Source of the DNA: an uncultured Cellvibrionales bacterium
GTDB taxonomy: Bacteria > Pseudomonadota > Gammaproteobacteria > Pseudomonadales > GM7GCV1
NCBI GenBank assembly: GCA_913063225.1
Contig: CAJXYP010000015.1
Coordinates: 16,949-80,948 of the forward strand
Length of the DNA stretch: 64,000 nucleotides
Direction of reading: 5' to 3'
Below the pieces are notes generated by a model that was not told where the DNA came from, did not search any database, and was given only the letters and a program-made list of their open reading frames with translations. Of the stretch, positions 18,346 to 29,321 are shown piece by piece (the stretch's first letter is position 1; each line of letters begins with the position of its first letter). The position numbers and the translations under genes were made by a program.

Positions 18346-18894
18346 TTAAAAGTCTGGATCCCAATCTACGTCTATTTCACCGGCGTCCAAATCAATTCGA
18401 AGCACATGCTGACCCGGTGTCCAGGGCACTAAGCGTTCTTGCCCTTCTTGTGACCGAACCACCAATACATCGTTGGCTCCGGTTTCCATCAGTTTCTCTA
18501 CTACGCCAAGAATTTGCTTGTTGCCTTCGTAAAGGCTAATTACCGTCAAACCCTGAAGCTGAAACCAATAGTAATCATCTTCATTAAGTGTTTCGAACAG
18601 CTCGACACTTACTTCAATCACCGATCCAATCAGCGCAACGGCTTGATCTCGATCTTCAACTGCTTCTTGTTCTCCAACCTTTTTCAGTCGGGCTATTAAC
18701 CCTTTACTGTTCGGCTTCCACTCAACAGGTTGATAGTTTGTCTCACCCTGATCCGTTTTAACCTGCCAGGGCAAATACTCAAATATCTTTTCTTTTGGTG
18801 CAGTCTCCGAGTAAATCTTTACCCAGCCCTTCACGCCATGGACCCCCGAAATCTCACCGATACGGACAGTCTTTTTATTCAAACCCGCATTCAA
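18346..18894 (-). CDS. rimM: 16S rRNA processing protein RimM
   Basis: An assembly factor for the 30S head that binds S19. It has 182 residues. The N-terminal RimM domain begins RIGEISGVHGVKGWVKIYS. A C-terminal PRC-barrel carries NDVLVVRSQEGQERLVPW and ends GEIDVDWDPDF, the family hallmark. It is in the rpsP-rimM-trmD-rplS operon. Confidence 0.97.
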   Translation of the reverse strand: MNAGLNKKTVRIGEISGVHGVKGWVKIYSETAPKEKIFEYLPWQVKTDQGETNYQPVEWKPNSKGLIARLKKVGEQEAVEDRDQAVALIGSVIEVSVELFETLNEDDYYWFQLQGLTVISLYEGNKQILGVVEKLMETGANDVLVVRSQEGQERLVPWTPGQHVLRIDLDAGEIDVDWDPDF

Positions 18895-18930
18895 ACCTAG
18901 TATTCACAATTAGCTATTAGCTAAAGAGAA

Positions 18931-19191
18931 TTAAGCAGCAGTAGTTTGAGCTTCGCGTGCCTCGGCAACCAAAGCAGCAACACGATCAGAAAGACCAGTA
19001 CCCTTAGAAACCCAAAAATCAACACGTTCCAAATCAACGCGCAAACGCTCTTCGTTGCCACGTGCACCTGGGTTAAAAAAGCCCACGCGCTCAAGGTAAC
19101 GGCCATCACGAGAAGTACGGCTGTCGCTTACTGAAAAATGATAAAAAGGTCGCTTTTTAGCGCCACCACGAGAAAGTCGAATAGTAACCAT
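18931..19191 (-). CDS. rpsP: Ribosomal protein bS16
   Basis: A small-subunit assembly protein of 86 residues. The start [19 protein letters not shown] and the following [20 protein letters not shown] are diagnostic. It is the first gene of its operon; the promoter should lie in 19192-19379, downstream of ffh. Confidence 0.98.
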   Translation of the reverse strand: MVTIRLSRGGAKKRPFYHFSVSDSRTSRDGRYLERVGFFNPGARGNEERLRVDLERVDFWVSKGTGLSDRVAALVAEAREAQTTAA

Positions 19192-19379
19192 TTAAAAAAT
19201 GCTCAATTTGTATGCCATGAGATCGCTAAGATATTGAAAAACCTATCAATTATCTTAGCTGCTCGAAAGGGCGCGTATTTTACGCAAAGACGACTCGGAT
19301 TTAAACCGGTTTTTCACTCTTACGCCGTTATTTTTCGCCGGACCCGGCAATAGCCGAAATTAACTCGCTAGCAGCCGCT

Positions 19380-20819
19380 TTATGAGAAGGGATTCTTCTT
19401 GGGTGCAAAGGGGAGCCCAGGGGACCCAGGAAGACCGGGTGCTTGCCCCTGCATACCTGGAGCTTGCCCTCCAGAAGCGCCTTCCATCGCCTTCATCATG
19501 CGCCCCATACCTTTGGCTGAACCCATTTTTTTCATCATTTTCTGCATCTGCTTATGCTGTTTGAGCAACCGACCCAAATCCTGAATTGATGTGCCCGACC
19601 CTTGGGTGATACGACGTTTTCTAGAACCGTTCAATATATCGGGGTTACCGCGCTCTTTAGGCGTCATGGAGTTAATGATGGACTCCATACGTTTAAACTG
19701 ACTTTGGGTATCTTTTTGTTCGAGCATCTGTGACATATTTCCCACGCCAGGAAGCTTATCTGCAAGCGCTCCCATACCACCCATATTGCGCATCTGAACG
19801 AACTGATCGCGCATATCTTCTAAATCAAACCCCTTACCCTTGCTGCGCGTAATTTTCTTTGCGAGTTTTTGTGCTTTGTCATGATCAACATTGCGCTCAA
19901 TCTCCTCGACCAGAGAGAGAACATCTCCCATACCAAGAATTCGCGAGGCAATACGATCTGGATGATAGGGTTCTAAGGCGTCAGTTTTTTCACCAACACC
20001 AATAAATTTGATCGGCTTACCCGTTATCTGACGAACTGATAACGCAGCACCGCCACGGGCATCACCATCAGCTTTAGTGAGAATTACGCCGGTTAAGTCT
20101 AGAACTTCGTTGAATGCCTGTGCGGTATTTGCCGCGTCCTGCCCCGTCATCGCATCGACGACAAAGAGTGTTTCGGTTGGACTCACTCCTCTTTGTAAGG
20201 ATTCAATCTCCGCCATCATGTCTTGATCGATTGCCAATCGGCCGGCGGTATCAACCAAGACCACATCAATAAACTGCTTCTTGGCGTGGTCAATAGCGCT
20301 TTTGGCTATTGCGAGAGGTTTTTGGCTGATATCACTGGCGAAAAACTCCACCTGTACTTCAGCGGCCAAGGTTTCTAATTGCTTAATAGCGGCTGGGCGA
20401 TAAACGTCTGCACTTACCACCAGAACCTTTTTCTTCTCTCTTTCTCTTAGATATAGCGCTAGTTTGGCGGTCGACGTGGTCTTACCAACACCCTGCAGGC
20501 CCGCCATCAAAATAACTACCGGTGGTTTAGCCGCCAAATTCAATCCTTCGAAGGAATTACCAAGGATATCTACTAATTCGGATTGAACAATTTTAAGGAA
20601 TTGCTGCCCTGGCGATAGGCTGGTGCTAACTTCTTGACCAGTAGCTCTTTCGCGCACTCGATCAATAAATATCTTAACTACCGGCAGGGCAACATCAGCT
20701 TCCAATAGCGACAGGCGCACTTCACGAAGCGTGTCTTTTATATTGTCTTCAGTGATCTTAGATTGACCACTAATTTTTTTCAGGCTGCGCGATAAACGCT
20801 CTTGAAGATTATCAAACAT
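19380..20819 (-). CDS. ffh: Signal recognition particle protein Ffh
   Basis: The SRP54 GTPase, which targets nascent inner-membrane proteins to FtsY with 4.5S RNA. It has 479 residues. The N domain is followed by the G domain with GLQGVGKTTSTAKLALYLRE, VDTAGRLAIDQDM, TKADGDARGGAAL and GVGEKTDAL. The methionine-rich M domain follows (MRNMGGMGALADKLPG, KMMKKMG). The C-terminal tail is Gly/Pro/Met-rich, a normal variable region. It is divergent from the ypjD-like gene, as in many Gammaproteobacteria. Confidence 0.98.
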   Translation of the reverse strand: MFDNLQERLSRSLKKISGQSKITEDNIKDTLREVRLSLLEADVALPVVKIFIDRVRERATGQEVSTSLSPGQQFLKIVQSELVDILGNSFEGLNLAAKPPVVILMAGLQGVGKTTSTAKLALYLREREKKKVLVVSADVYRPAAIKQLETLAAEVQVEFFASDISQKPLAIAKSAIDHAKKQFIDVVLVDTAGRLAIDQDMMAEIESLQRGVSPTETLFVVDAMTGQDAANTAQAFNEVLDLTGVILTKADGDARGGAALSVRQITGKPIKFIGVGEKTDALEPYHPDRIASRILGMGDVLSLVEEIERNVDHDKAQKLAKKITRSKGKGFDLEDMRDQFVQMRNMGGMGALADKLPGVGNMSQMLEQKDTQSQFKRMESIINSMTPKERGNPDILNGSRKRRITQGSGTSIQDLGRLLKQHKQMQKMMKKMGSAKGMGRMMKAMEGASGGQAPGMQGQAPGLPGSPGLPFAPKKNPFS

Positions 20820-20940
20820 TTTTAACTAATTCGAAGTTCAATTTGGGCGAGCAAGTATAACGGTTTTGAGCCTTCCATGGCGAAGGTGCTTGTGACAAAC
20901 TGGCTTAATTCAAAGCCATCAAATAGCTGACTGGAACACA

Positions 20941-21738
20941 TTGCTTACTAATCTGCTGATATTCGTTAGTCTTGTTGCGTATTCCACCGCATGCACGCGT
21001 TTGGTAATGGCACTTCGCTACGACCTGCCCATTGATCCTCGTGTTCAATTTGCTACCGGTTTGGTTGGAAGTATTGCGCAGATAGGCCTCATGGCTACAC
21101 TGATGATCCATGATGGCGGCATTGATTTCAGCCTACTCAAGTCGATCTCCTTAGTGCTCGCAACTGCAGTACTCTTTGTGACCCTTAGTAGTCAGCGCTT
21201 TGCCATTCAGGCATTGCAACTCGCACTAATGCCGATCGCCGGGTTGTTTGCAATCTGCAGTGTAATTGCACCCAGTTCTCGAGAATTACTTCAGCTATCC
21301 GCCGGGACCGGCCTGCATATATCCACCTCAATATTGGCCTATGGCACATTTACCGTAGCAGCAGTAATGGCATTATTATTAGGCTATAGCAGCCTTCGGC
21401 TTCGACATCACAAGCTAACCCCGCTAGTGAAGCATGTACCCCCGGTAGAAGCTCTGGAATCAATCCTCTACGAATTATTAGCCTGGGGCACAGTTTTACT
21501 CGGGCTCTCTATTCTTACGGGCTTTATATTTGTGGGCGACTTCTTTGCTCAACACCTAATCCATAAGACAGCTTTATCCATTCTCGCTTTCGTCATATAC
21601 AGTTTTATTTGCATCGGTCATTGGCGGAGAGGCTGGCGCGGTCGCCGCGTTATGCGCTGGGTATTTGGAGCCTACGCATCTCTTACTTTGGCTTACGTCG
21701 GCAGCAAGCTCGTGCTGGAATGGGTCCTTCGCTCTTAA
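20941..21738 (+). CDS. CcsA/YpjD-type inner-membrane cytochrome c assembly-like protein
   Basis: A 265-residue polytopic membrane protein of the CcsA/HemX-related family (E. coli YpjD), about eight predicted hydrophobic segments. Conserved family features include GLHISTSILAYGTFTVAAVMALLLGY, written here only as its core HISTSILAYGTF, and TALSILAFVIYSF. The start is TTG at 20941 with GGA at about -8; no better start precedes the first membrane segment. It is divergent from ffh, a conserved arrangement. The precise function is not established. Confidence 0.85.
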   Translation: MLTNLLIFVSLVAYSTACTRLVMALRYDLPIDPRVQFATGLVGSIAQIGLMATLMIHDGGIDFSLLKSISLVLATAVLFVTLSSQRFAIQALQLALMPIAGLFAICSVIAPSSRELLQLSAGTGLHISTSILAYGTFTVAAVMALLLGYSSLRLRHHKLTPLVKHVPPVEALESILYELLAWGTVLLGLSILTGFIFVGDFFAQHLIHKTALSILAFVIYSFICIGHWRRGWRGRRVMRWVFGAYASLTLAYVGSKLVLEWVLRS

Positions 21739-21853
21739 GCTGAAGACTTTGGCCTTTAAGTTTCGTCTTCTAAATTTTGTACAAGCAAGTACTTGCCAGC
21801 CGAAAAAAACTACTTCAACATGGCTAACCAATATCCACTGAGGTCGCGATGCG

Positions 21854-23149
21854 TTGAATGACGCTTCCACCGGGGCTTTATTAGCCCTTTTAGCTTTTCT
21901 AGTAATACTCTCTGCGTTTTTCTCGAGCTCCGAAACGGCGATGCTCTCGCTAAACCGTTTTCGACTGAAACACCTAGCAAAACAACATTCTGGTGCCAAG
22001 CGTGCAGCGCGTCTATTAGAGCGACCTGACCGCTTAATCGGTCTAATACTAATAGGCAACAACGCGGTCAATATTCTGGCTGCGCTGATTGCCGGTATCG
22101 TATTCGGCCGTTGGTTCGGCCAAGAAGCAGGCATATGGTTAACCACTATTCTGTTAACACTGATAATGCTGATACTTGCCGAGGTAACGCCAAAAACACT
22201 AGCAGCACTGCACCCGGAACGCTTAGCTTTTCCATATAGCGTCGTTCTGTCCGCACTTCTGCACCCACTCTCACCCGCCTTTTGGCTTGTATTGGGGGTG
22301 AACTGGATTACCAACAGCATAGTGCGACGCTTTGGCGTCGACCCAACTAAACTCAGCAAAGAACAAATCAGCCCCGATGAGCTCCGCACGGTGGTAGATG
22401 AAGCCGGCCAGCTAATCCCTGACGAACATCAGGACATGTTAATAAATATTCTCGACCTGGAAAAAATGACGGTCGACGACATTATGGTTCCGCGTAACGA
22501 GATTTTCGGATTGGATTTGGATAAAGATATTCAAACCCTAGTTCAAACCATTCTCGAGAGCGATCACACACGCTTGCCGGTATACGAGGGTGACATAAAT
22601 AACATCATCGGCACGCTGCATTTACGCCGTGTGAATAGATTAATGAAAGCCGGCGAAGATCAGATTACTAAGGAAGCCATAAAACGCTTCAGTAAGAAGC
22701 CATACTTCATTCCTGAAAACACGGTTCTATCCGTGCAACTGCTTAACTTTAGAAAATTTCGGCATCGAATTGGCTTTGTGGTAAACGAGTATGGCGAGGT
22801 GGAAGGCTTAGCCACCCTTGACGATCTTCTCGAAGAAATAGTTGGTGATTACACAACATCTGTGGCAGATGACGAAGACGAGATACATAAGGTATCCGAG
22901 GATTTGTACCTTCTGCAAGGAGGTGCCAACCTGCGAGATTTAAATAAAATCGCAACCTGGCAATTACCGACCGATGGCCCAAGGACGGTAAGCGGTTTTG
23001 TGGTGGAAATGCTGCAGGCGATTCCGGATGGGCCCGTTAGCTTCGAACACAAAAATATTCGCTTTGAAATCACCGAATTCAGCGACAAACTAATTGAAAG
23101 CTGCAAAGCATGGAGGTTTGGCCCTCGAGCACCGGGCCCCGACCAATAG
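21854..23149 (+). CDS. CNNM/CorC-type membrane protein with DUF21, CBS pair and CorC_HlyC domains
   Basis: A 431-residue inner-membrane protein resembling E. coli YfjD, linked in the family to magnesium or cobalt efflux. The N-terminal DUF21 domain has three or four membrane segments with FFSSSETAMLSLNRFRLKHL and GNNAVNILAA. A cytoplasmic CBS pair covers about residues 200-325 (MVPRNEIFGLDLD, FVVNEYGEVEGLATLDDLLE). The C-terminal CorC_HlyC domain has ISGFVVE-like SGFVVEMLQAIPDGPVSF. The start is TTG at 21854, with GAGG ten bases upstream. It follows the ypjD-like gene, as in other Gammaproteobacteria. Confidence 0.92.
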   Translation: MNDASTGALLALLAFLVILSAFFSSSETAMLSLNRFRLKHLAKQHSGAKRAARLLERPDRLIGLILIGNNAVNILAALIAGIVFGRWFGQEAGIWLTTILLTLIMLILAEVTPKTLAALHPERLAFPYSVVLSALLHPLSPAFWLVLGVNWITNSIVRRFGVDPTKLSKEQISPDELRTVVDEAGQLIPDEHQDMLINILDLEKMTVDDIMVPRNEIFGLDLDKDIQTLVQTILESDHTRLPVYEGDINNIIGTLHLRRVNRLMKAGEDQITKEAIKRFSKKPYFIPENTVLSVQLLNFRKFRHRIGFVVNEYGEVEGLATLDDLLEEIVGDYTTSVADDEDEIHKVSEDLYLLQGGANLRDLNKIATWQLPTDGPRTVSGFVVEMLQAIPDGPVSFEHKNIRFEITEFSDKLIESCKAWRFGPRAPGPDQ

Positions 23150-23150
23150 C

Positions 23151-23354
23151 CTATTTAGGCTGAGTATCCTGCAATGGCTGACGACTCTCCAGCCTAACCG
23201 CGACCCTCTGCAGCGCTTGCTCACGCTCTTCTGGGGTGTATATTCGCCAATAGGTGATTTCTTCCGATTTGCGAAAACAACCGATGCAAACTTTTTGGCT
23301 GTCCAGCTGACAAATGCCTACGCAGGGACTAGATATGACTTCAGGGCTTGGCAA
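23151..23354 (-). CDS. DUF1289 small cysteine-rich protein
   Basis: A 67-residue protein of the DUF1289 family (YdhL-like). The conserved core is SSPCVGICQLDSQKVCIGCF followed by RKSEEITYWRIYTPEER. The four cysteines (CVGIC, CIGC) probably bind metal, and the function is unknown. It is six bases downstream of the Nudix gene on the same strand and so probably co-transcribed. It ends one base after the CNNM gene stop on the other strand. Confidence 0.88.
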   Translation of the reverse strand: MPSPEVISSPCVGICQLDSQKVCIGCFRKSEEITYWRIYTPEEREQALQRVAVRLESRQPLQDTQPK

Positions 23355-23360
23355 TTTTGT

Positions 23361-23942
23361 TTATCTCAAAGGTTCTATCATTTCATCAATAATCATAGCG
23401 GTTAAACCCCAGATTTCTTGATCTTCAAAATGCCAGCTCGGCATTGTTAATTTCTGACCACCACGCTCTCTATAATCGATTCGCCTCGGTTCTTGCTCCA
23501 TGAAGAAGGTCAGAGGAACTGAGATTATTTTATCGGTTTCATCAACGGAAGGTATTAGTTCCACTGTACTGGGAATTATTCCAAGAAAGGGTGTTACCTG
23601 CACGCCAAATCGAGATTTCCGCGCGGCAAATCTCGCCACAATATCTACTTCTTCTCGCACTAACCCAACCTCTTCCCAAGACTCACGCAATGCGGTATCG
23701 GACAGACCGTTGTCCTCCGGTTCCCACATACCACCGGGAAAGGAAATTTGTCCGGCATGGCTAGTAAGGTGCTTAGCCCTGCGAGTAAGAATTATCTCGG
23801 GAGCATGCCCTACATTTGTCACTGGAATGAGCACGGCCGCAGATCGGCTACCTGCATCTAGTTTGTTGTCTAGTGGACTATTCAACTCTGACAATGCATG
23901 TTGTGATGAATAGTGATCTAGTAGACTGATTAGCAAACTCAT
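23361..23942 (-). CDS. NudL-type Nudix hydrolase (CoA pyrophosphatase)
   Basis: A 193-residue Nudix hydrolase of the CoA diphosphatase subgroup, expected to cleave CoA to 4'-phosphopantetheine and 3',5'-ADP. The signature LTSHAGQISFPGGMWEPED leads into the Nudix helix ALRESWEEVGL, with the metal-binding REXXEE glutamates. Upstream, VLIPVTN and ILTRRAKHL are typical. It forms a likely two-gene unit with the DUF1289 gene and is divergent from a second Nudix gene. Confidence 0.88.
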   Translation of the reverse strand: MSLLISLLDHYSSQHALSELNSPLDNKLDAGSRSAAVLIPVTNVGHAPEIILTRRAKHLTSHAGQISFPGGMWEPEDNGLSDTALRESWEEVGLVREEVDIVARFAARKSRFGVQVTPFLGIIPSTVELIPSVDETDKIISVPLTFFMEQEPRRIDYRERGGQKLTMPSWHFEDQEIWGLTAMIIDEMIEPLR

Positions 23943-23992
23943 GCGGTAGAATTCTACGTTACTTCTCTTCTTATAATGAGCAAGATTTTATT

Positions 23993-24514
23993 ATGATGAA
24001 TTTTTGCAATCTTTGCGGCGGCACTTTGTCCACACTCGTGCCCGAGGGTGACAACCGAATACGCCACGTCTGTGGTCAATGCGAACACATACACTATCAA
24101 AATCCGAGAGTTATCGTCGGATGCATACCTATCTGGCAGAACAAGATACTTCTCTGTAAACGCAACATCGAACCCAGACTTGGTTACTGGACAGTCCCCG
24201 CCGGCTTTCTTGAACTGGAAGAAACTATGGCCGAGGGCGCACAAAGAGAAACCTACGAAGAATCCCTCGCGAGGGTCAATATCACCTATTTACACGGACT
24301 TTACGATATCCCTCATATAGGCCAAGTCTACTCACTTTATATGGCAGAAATGGAAAATGCTGAATTTGGAATTACTCCAGAATCATCCGAAGTCGCACTA
24401 TTTGATGCGGCTGATATTCCCTGGGAAGATATCGCTTTTAAAGTGGTGAAACTCGCATTAGAACAGTATTTGCAGGAAGGACGACGCAAAGACGGCCAAC
24501 CATTTGGGCTATAG
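23993..24514 (+). CDS. Zinc-ribbon Nudix hydrolase
   Basis: A 173-residue protein with an N-terminal zinc ribbon (FCNLCGG and HVCGQCEHIHYQNP) fused to a Nudix domain. The Nudix box is GFLELEETMAEGAQRETYEE. The usual Gly after EE is replaced (EESLARV), as in some NUDIX ADP-ribose/NADH pyrophosphatase relatives. The substrate is probably a nucleotide sugar or dinucleotide and cannot be fixed from sequence. It is divergent from nudL with about 50 bp between. Confidence 0.88.
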   Translation: MMNFCNLCGGTLSTLVPEGDNRIRHVCGQCEHIHYQNPRVIVGCIPIWQNKILLCKRNIEPRLGYWTVPAGFLELEETMAEGAQRETYEESLARVNITYLHGLYDIPHIGQVYSLYMAEMENAEFGITPESSEVALFDAADIPWEDIAFKVVKLALEQYLQEGRRKDGQPFGL

Positions 24515-24530
24515 GGTTTCTTAACAGACC

Positions 24531-25361
24531 CTAGTGGATATCTAAAACGGCGTGAGCAAAAATCGTTAACAATAAGATAGCCAAAACCCCAGCAAGCACT
24601 AAACCCGCGACTCGTCTTGAGCGCGAGCGGACATGCATGGCAGGCAACACATCAACCGTTGCTATATATAGAAAGGTGCCCGCGGAGAAAAGCACCGCTA
24701 ATCCACGCATCATAGAACTGACATCCTGAAACAGATTCCAGAAAATTAAAATCGCGACAGGTGTGGCCGCGGCAAAGACGAGTAAGTCCAATTTGGAACG
24801 GTTTCGGTCAGAACGCTCATGCAAGCTAAACGCACTAACACTAAAAGCGGCCGGGAACTTGTGCATCATTATTACCAGCACCATAGTCAGCGTCAGAGCG
24901 GCAGACTGTTCAGCCATGGCAGCACCGATGACCATGCCATCGATAAAAGCGTGCACCGTCAAACCCACGATTGCGGGCATAACACTTTTGGTGGGGTGGT
25001 TTACATGATCGTGTCCATGAGCAACGGAATGATCATGATGCTCTTCGTGTATATCATGACCAAAGCCAAAAGCCTCCAGAATCATCATAAACAAGAAGCC
25101 TGTCGTCAATGCTATGCCAACGGCAAAAACATCTATCTCGTGAAGACCCGCATCTTCTGCCGCATGGCCGAGCATTTCAATGCCTTCTGGAATGGCCACT
25201 AACATAGCCGCGCCGATCAGAAACCCTGCAGCCAAACCCGTCATATCTTCCAATCGGCTCATAAAACCGTTGGCGGAGCGCATAAAGGGAATTGCGCCCA
25301 TAGCTATAGCTCCGGTAAAAGTGGCTAGGCAAACCAATAGCAACTGAAGTATAGGATCCAT
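24531..25361 (-). CDS. ZIP family divalent metal transporter
   Basis: A 276-residue inner-membrane zinc/iron importer of the ZIP family with about eight membrane segments. A histidine-rich cytoplasmic loop (HDIHEEHHDHSVAHGHDHVN) precedes the metal-binding helix TVHAFIDGMVIGAAMAE and the next helix MMHKFPAAFSVSAF. These are the HxxxD and HKxP metal sites of the family. The metal is probably zinc. It is downstream of purL on the same strand with 15 bp between. Confidence 0.9.
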   Translation of the reverse strand: MDPILQLLLVCLATFTGAIAMGAIPFMRSANGFMSRLEDMTGLAAGFLIGAAMLVAIPEGIEMLGHAAEDAGLHEIDVFAVGIALTTGFLFMMILEAFGFGHDIHEEHHDHSVAHGHDHVNHPTKSVMPAIVGLTVHAFIDGMVIGAAMAEQSAALTLTMVLVIMMHKFPAAFSVSAFSLHERSDRNRSKLDLLVFAAATPVAILIFWNLFQDVSSMMRGLAVLFSAGTFLYIATVDVLPAMHVRSRSRRVAGLVLAGVLAILLLTIFAHAVLDIH

Positions 25362-25376
25362 TAGCTCTGCCTCTCT

Positions 25377-28300
25377 CTAACCAACCCAGTGACGAGCGTT
25401 ACGAAAAATTCTCATCCAAGGACTCTCTTCCGGCCAATCTGCCGGATACCAAGAATTGGTAACTGACCTGAATACCCGCTCTGGATGAGGCATCATGATA
25501 GTTACACGGCCATCGTCGTTGGTAAGGCTGGTAATTCCCTGCGGCGAACCATTTGGATTCGCTGGATAGGCCTCTGTGGTTTTATACACATTATCTACAA
25601 AAGACAGGGCAACCTGATTTGAACTAATCAGATCGGAAAGACTATCTTGAGAAGCGAATAGCGCGTTACCTTCACCATGTGCAACGGCAACCGGTATTAC
25701 CGATCCCTGCATACCCCTAAGTATTATTGATGGTGATTCTTCCACTTTTACCAAAGCGACCCTAGCCTCAAATTGCTCTGATTGATTTTGTACAAATTCT
25801 GGCCACTGCGCAGCACCGGGAATCAACTCAGCTAGGGCAGACATCATCTGGCAACCATTGCATACGCCAAGAGCAAAGGCGTCTTGACGGACAAAAAATT
25901 CGGAAAACTGATCTCGCATTGCTGTGTTAAAGAGTATGGATTTGCCCCAGCCTCTGCCAGCGCCTAGAACGTCTCCATAGGAGAACCCACCGCAAGCCAC
26001 TAAGCCCTTAAATTGATCCAATGAGTATCGACCGGATAGTAAATCTGACATATGCACATCCACTGCATCAAATCCAGCGGAGTCAAAGGCTGCGGCCATC
26101 TCCAACTGGCCGTTAACGCCCTGCTCTCGCAATATGGCCATCGACGGTCGAGCATCGAGACTCAAATAAGGTGCTGAGATGTTTTCTGCAGGATCAAACT
26201 TCAGGACACTACTCAAACCCGGACCTTCTGCGGTTATTCGCTCAAACTCCTGATCAGCACATCCCGAATTATCGCGTTCAGCCTGCAAACGGTAACTAGT
26301 TTCAGCCCATACCTGCTGCAATTCGCCGCGAGAGCTTGAGAATACTTTTTCACCCTTCCAGGCTAAATCAATACGTTGTTCTGTGATCGGCTTACCTACT
26401 AAATGCAGGCTATCCTCTAATCCCTGTTCGGAAAAAATCGATCGTACCCTTTGCAGGTTAGCTTCACTTATCTGCAAAACGGCGCCCAGCTCTTCATTGA
26501 AGAAACTCGCCAGAAGGCTTTCTCCTTCAACGTTGACTTCGAGACCACAATGTCCCGCGAAAGCCATTTCTAGCAGGGTAGTTACTAAGCCACCATCGCT
26601 TCGATCGTGATAGGCCGAAATCAAATCATCCTGCAAAGATTGCTGCATGGCTCTAAAAAAGCCATTCAATTTATCTGCTGAGTCCAAATTCGGGCTGGTG
26701 CCTTTCATCTGGCCGTAAACCTGCCCTAGTATCGAGCCACCTAAACGATTGTTGCCACCGCCCAAGTCTACTAACCATAGGCCAGATTCAAGCTCAGGGG
26801 CTAACTCGGGCGTCAAGGTTTTGCGCACATCCAAAACCGGCGCAAACGCAGAAATAATTAGGCTGGTCGGAGACGTAACCGCCCTGTCACCCTCTCGATC
26901 CTGCCAAGTACTGCGCATAGACATGGAATCTTTGCCGACAGGCACCGTAATATTCAACTGAGGGCATAGCTCCATGCCAACCGCTTCAACTGTTTTATAA
27001 AGTTTTTCGTCCTCACCCGCATGCCCCGTGGCACACATCCAATTTGCTGATAGCCGAACCTTATTCAAATCGCCAATCAATGTGCCGGCAATATTGGTAA
27101 TCGCTTCACCGATGGCCATACGGCCAGATGCCGGCGCATCTATAAGCGCTAAGGGAGTACGCTCTCCCATAGACATCGCTTCGCCTAAAAAACCTTGGAA
27201 GCTGGTAGTGGTTACCGCAACATCTGAAACGGGAACCTGCCAAGGTCCAACCATCTGGTCACGCGCAACCATGCCGGTAATTGATCTATCACCTATAGTG
27301 ATTAAAAATGATTTACTGGCAACGGCAGGATTTTGCAGCACGCGTTTAATAGCTTCATCAAGCTCAATGCCCGCGGTATCAAACTCCGTCACTTGCACTG
27401 CGATCGATTCGACCGTTCTGTGCATTTTTGGTGGTTTTCCAAAAAGTACCGACATCGGAATATCTACCGGCTGATTCCCAAACTCTTTATCCGAGACTTC
27501 AAGTTTTTCCTCTTCCGCAGATATACCGACAATGGCATACGGCGCCCGTTCACGCTTACAGATTGATTCGAACTTTGCTAAGTCTTTGTCGCGAACCGCC
27601 ATAACATAGCGTTCTTGGGCCTCATTGCACCAAATTTCCATCGGCGACATTCCGGGCTCAGCACTATTTATCGATCGCAGTTCAAAACTTCCGCCCGTGC
27701 CACCGTCTTTAACTAACTCAGGCAGCGCATTGGATAATCCGCCGGCGCCAACATCGTGAATAAACGCGATAGGATTCTTATTGCCCAAGGCCCAACAGGA
27801 ATCGATGGCTTCTTGGCAGCGGCGCTGCATCTCCGGATTCTGCCTCTGCACTGAAGCAAAATCCAAATCTTCAGATGAGCTACCTGACGTCATTGATGAA
27901 GCGGCACCACCGCCAAGACCAATAAGCATTGCCGGGCCGCCCAATACAATTAGATTGCAGCCAGCTTCAAATGGAGGTTTATCGACATGGTCTTCACGGA
28001 TATTCCCGTACCCACCGGCAATCATAATCGGTTTGTGATAGCCCCTTCTCTGGCCTTCGTGATCCATTTCGAATGACCGAAAATAGCCGCAAAGATTGGG
28101 CCGCCCAAATTCATTATTAAAGGCCGCAGCTCCTATAGGCCCTTCCAACATTATCGTATACGCATTGACGATTCGATCTGGCTTGCCGTAATCCTCAGTT
28201 TCCCAGGGTTGGATATACCCGGGTATACGCAAGTTGGAAACGCTAAATCCGCTGAGCCCGGCCTTAGGTTTTGAGCCCCGGCCTACAGCCCCTTCATCGC

Positions 28301-29237
28301 GAATTTCTCCACCGCTGCCAGTACCTGCGCCGGCGAATGGCGAAATCGCCGTGGGGTGATTATGGGTTTCGACCTTCATGAGAAGATGAACCGGTTCGTT
28401 CGAAAAACCGTATTTTCCGGTTTCACCATCAACATAGAAACGCTCGGCCTGATGCCCTTCAACCACAGCGGCATTATCAGAATAAGCGGATAAAACACCC
28501 TGACCGCCCAGCACATTAGTATTCCGAATCATGGCAAACAAAGAGTTCGCCTGATCTATACCGTCAATTGTCCAGCTAGCATTGAATATTTTATGCCTGC
28601 AGTGCTCAGAATTAGCCTGAGCAAACATCATTAATTCAATATCTGTAGGCTCGCGGCCCAATTCTCTATAGCTATCAAGCAAATAAAGCATTTCATCATC
28701 CGCAAGCGCCAAGCCAAGCTTTTGATCCACCTCGCGCATTGCTTCGAGGCCTTCACCAAGAACTTTAAGATCGCTCAAGGGTTTGGGCTCAGCATGGCTA
28801 AACATTCCGCCCAAATCCACAGGATCTCGTACCAGAGATTCTGTCATTCGATCATGCAGGTGAGCCGCCGTATTGGGCGTAATATGCGATACGCTTGAGG
28901 CGTGATAGATAATCCCGCGCTCAACCCGTTCGACCTCTTCCAGGCCACAACGCTGCAATATCTCAGTGGCTTTAGATGACCATGGAGAGATCGTACCTAA
29001 TCGAGGTACAACCAAGATTTGATTTGTACTGAGCTGAGTAAGCTCAACCGCTTGTCCCTCAAGGATCGCAGACAGTTTTTGCTGTTGATCTAAATCGGCT
29101 ATAGGGCTAATTGTCTCTACAAAGTAGACAAATTGTGCGTCAATATCATCCATGCGAGATTCTATACCTGCCAATTCAGTAAGTAATTTTGTTTTTCGGG
29201 AATCGGATAGTGCGGTCGCACCTTTAAGAATCAGCAT
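25377..29237 (-). CDS. purL: Phosphoribosylformylglycinamidine synthase
   Basis: Converts FGAR, glutamine and ATP to FGAM in purine synthesis. It is the large single-chain proteobacterial form of 1286 residues: PurS-like N-domain, two AIRS-type halves and a C-terminal glutamine amidotransferase. Visible motifs are [36 protein letters not shown], the second-half [17 protein letters not shown], the glutaminase Cys in [14 protein letters not shown], and [10 protein letters not shown] with the triad His/Glu. It is intact over 3.9 kb and divergent from mltF. Confidence 0.98.
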   Translation of the reverse strand: MLILKGATALSDSRKTKLLTELAGIESRMDDIDAQFVYFVETISPIADLDQQQKLSAILEGQAVELTQLSTNQILVVPRLGTISPWSSKATEILQRCGLEEVERVERGIIYHASSVSHITPNTAAHLHDRMTESLVRDPVDLGGMFSHAEPKPLSDLKVLGEGLEAMREVDQKLGLALADDEMLYLLDSYRELGREPTDIELMMFAQANSEHCRHKIFNASWTIDGIDQANSLFAMIRNTNVLGGQGVLSAYSDNAAVVEGHQAERFYVDGETGKYGFSNEPVHLLMKVETHNHPTAISPFAGAGTGSGGEIRDEGAVGRGSKPKAGLSGFSVSNLRIPGYIQPWETEDYGKPDRIVNAYTIMLEGPIGAAAFNNEFGRPNLCGYFRSFEMDHEGQRRGYHKPIMIAGGYGNIREDHVDKPPFEAGCNLIVLGGPAMLIGLGGGAASSMTSGSSSEDLDFASVQRQNPEMQRRCQEAIDSCWALGNKNPIAFIHDVGAGGLSNALPELVKDGGTGGSFELRSINSAEPGMSPMEIWCNEAQERYVMAVRDKDLAKFESICKRERAPYAIVGISAEEEKLEVSDKEFGNQPVDIPMSVLFGKPPKMHRTVESIAVQVTEFDTAGIELDEAIKRVLQNPAVASKSFLITIGDRSITGMVARDQMVGPWQVPVSDVAVTTTSFQGFLGEAMSMGERTPLALIDAPASGRMAIGEAITNIAGTLIGDLNKVRLSANWMCATGHAGEDEKLYKTVEAVGMELCPQLNITVPVGKDSMSMRSTWQDREGDRAVTSPTSLIISAFAPVLDVRKTLTPELAPELESGLWLVDLGGGNNRLGGSILGQVYGQMKGTSPNLDSADKLNGFFRAMQQSLQDDLISAYHDRSDGGLVTTLLEMAFAGHCGLEVNVEGESLLASFFNEELGAVLQISEANLQRVRSIFSEQGLEDSLHLVGKPITEQRIDLAWKGEKVFSSSRGELQQVWAETSYRLQAERDNSGCADQEFERITAEGPGLSSVLKFDPAENISAPYLSLDARPSMAILREQGVNGQLEMAAAFDSAGFDAVDVHMSDLLSGRYSLDQFKGLVACGGFSYGDVLGAGRGWGKSILFNTAMRDQFSEFFVRQDAFALGVCNGCQMMSALAELIPGAAQWPEFVQNQSEQFEARVALVKVEESPSIILRGMQGSVIPVAVAHGEGNALFASQDSLSDLISSNQVALSFVDNVYKTTEAYPANPNGSPQGITSLTNDDGRVTIMMPHPERVFRSVTNSWYPADWPEESPWMRIFRNARHWVG

Positions 29238-29321
29238 GACAATGAGAATTCAGAGCTCTAAAGAAGGAGGCGAGATTGTACTCAAAAAAACCCTCTACCC
29301 ACAGCTAGATTTGCAACTCGA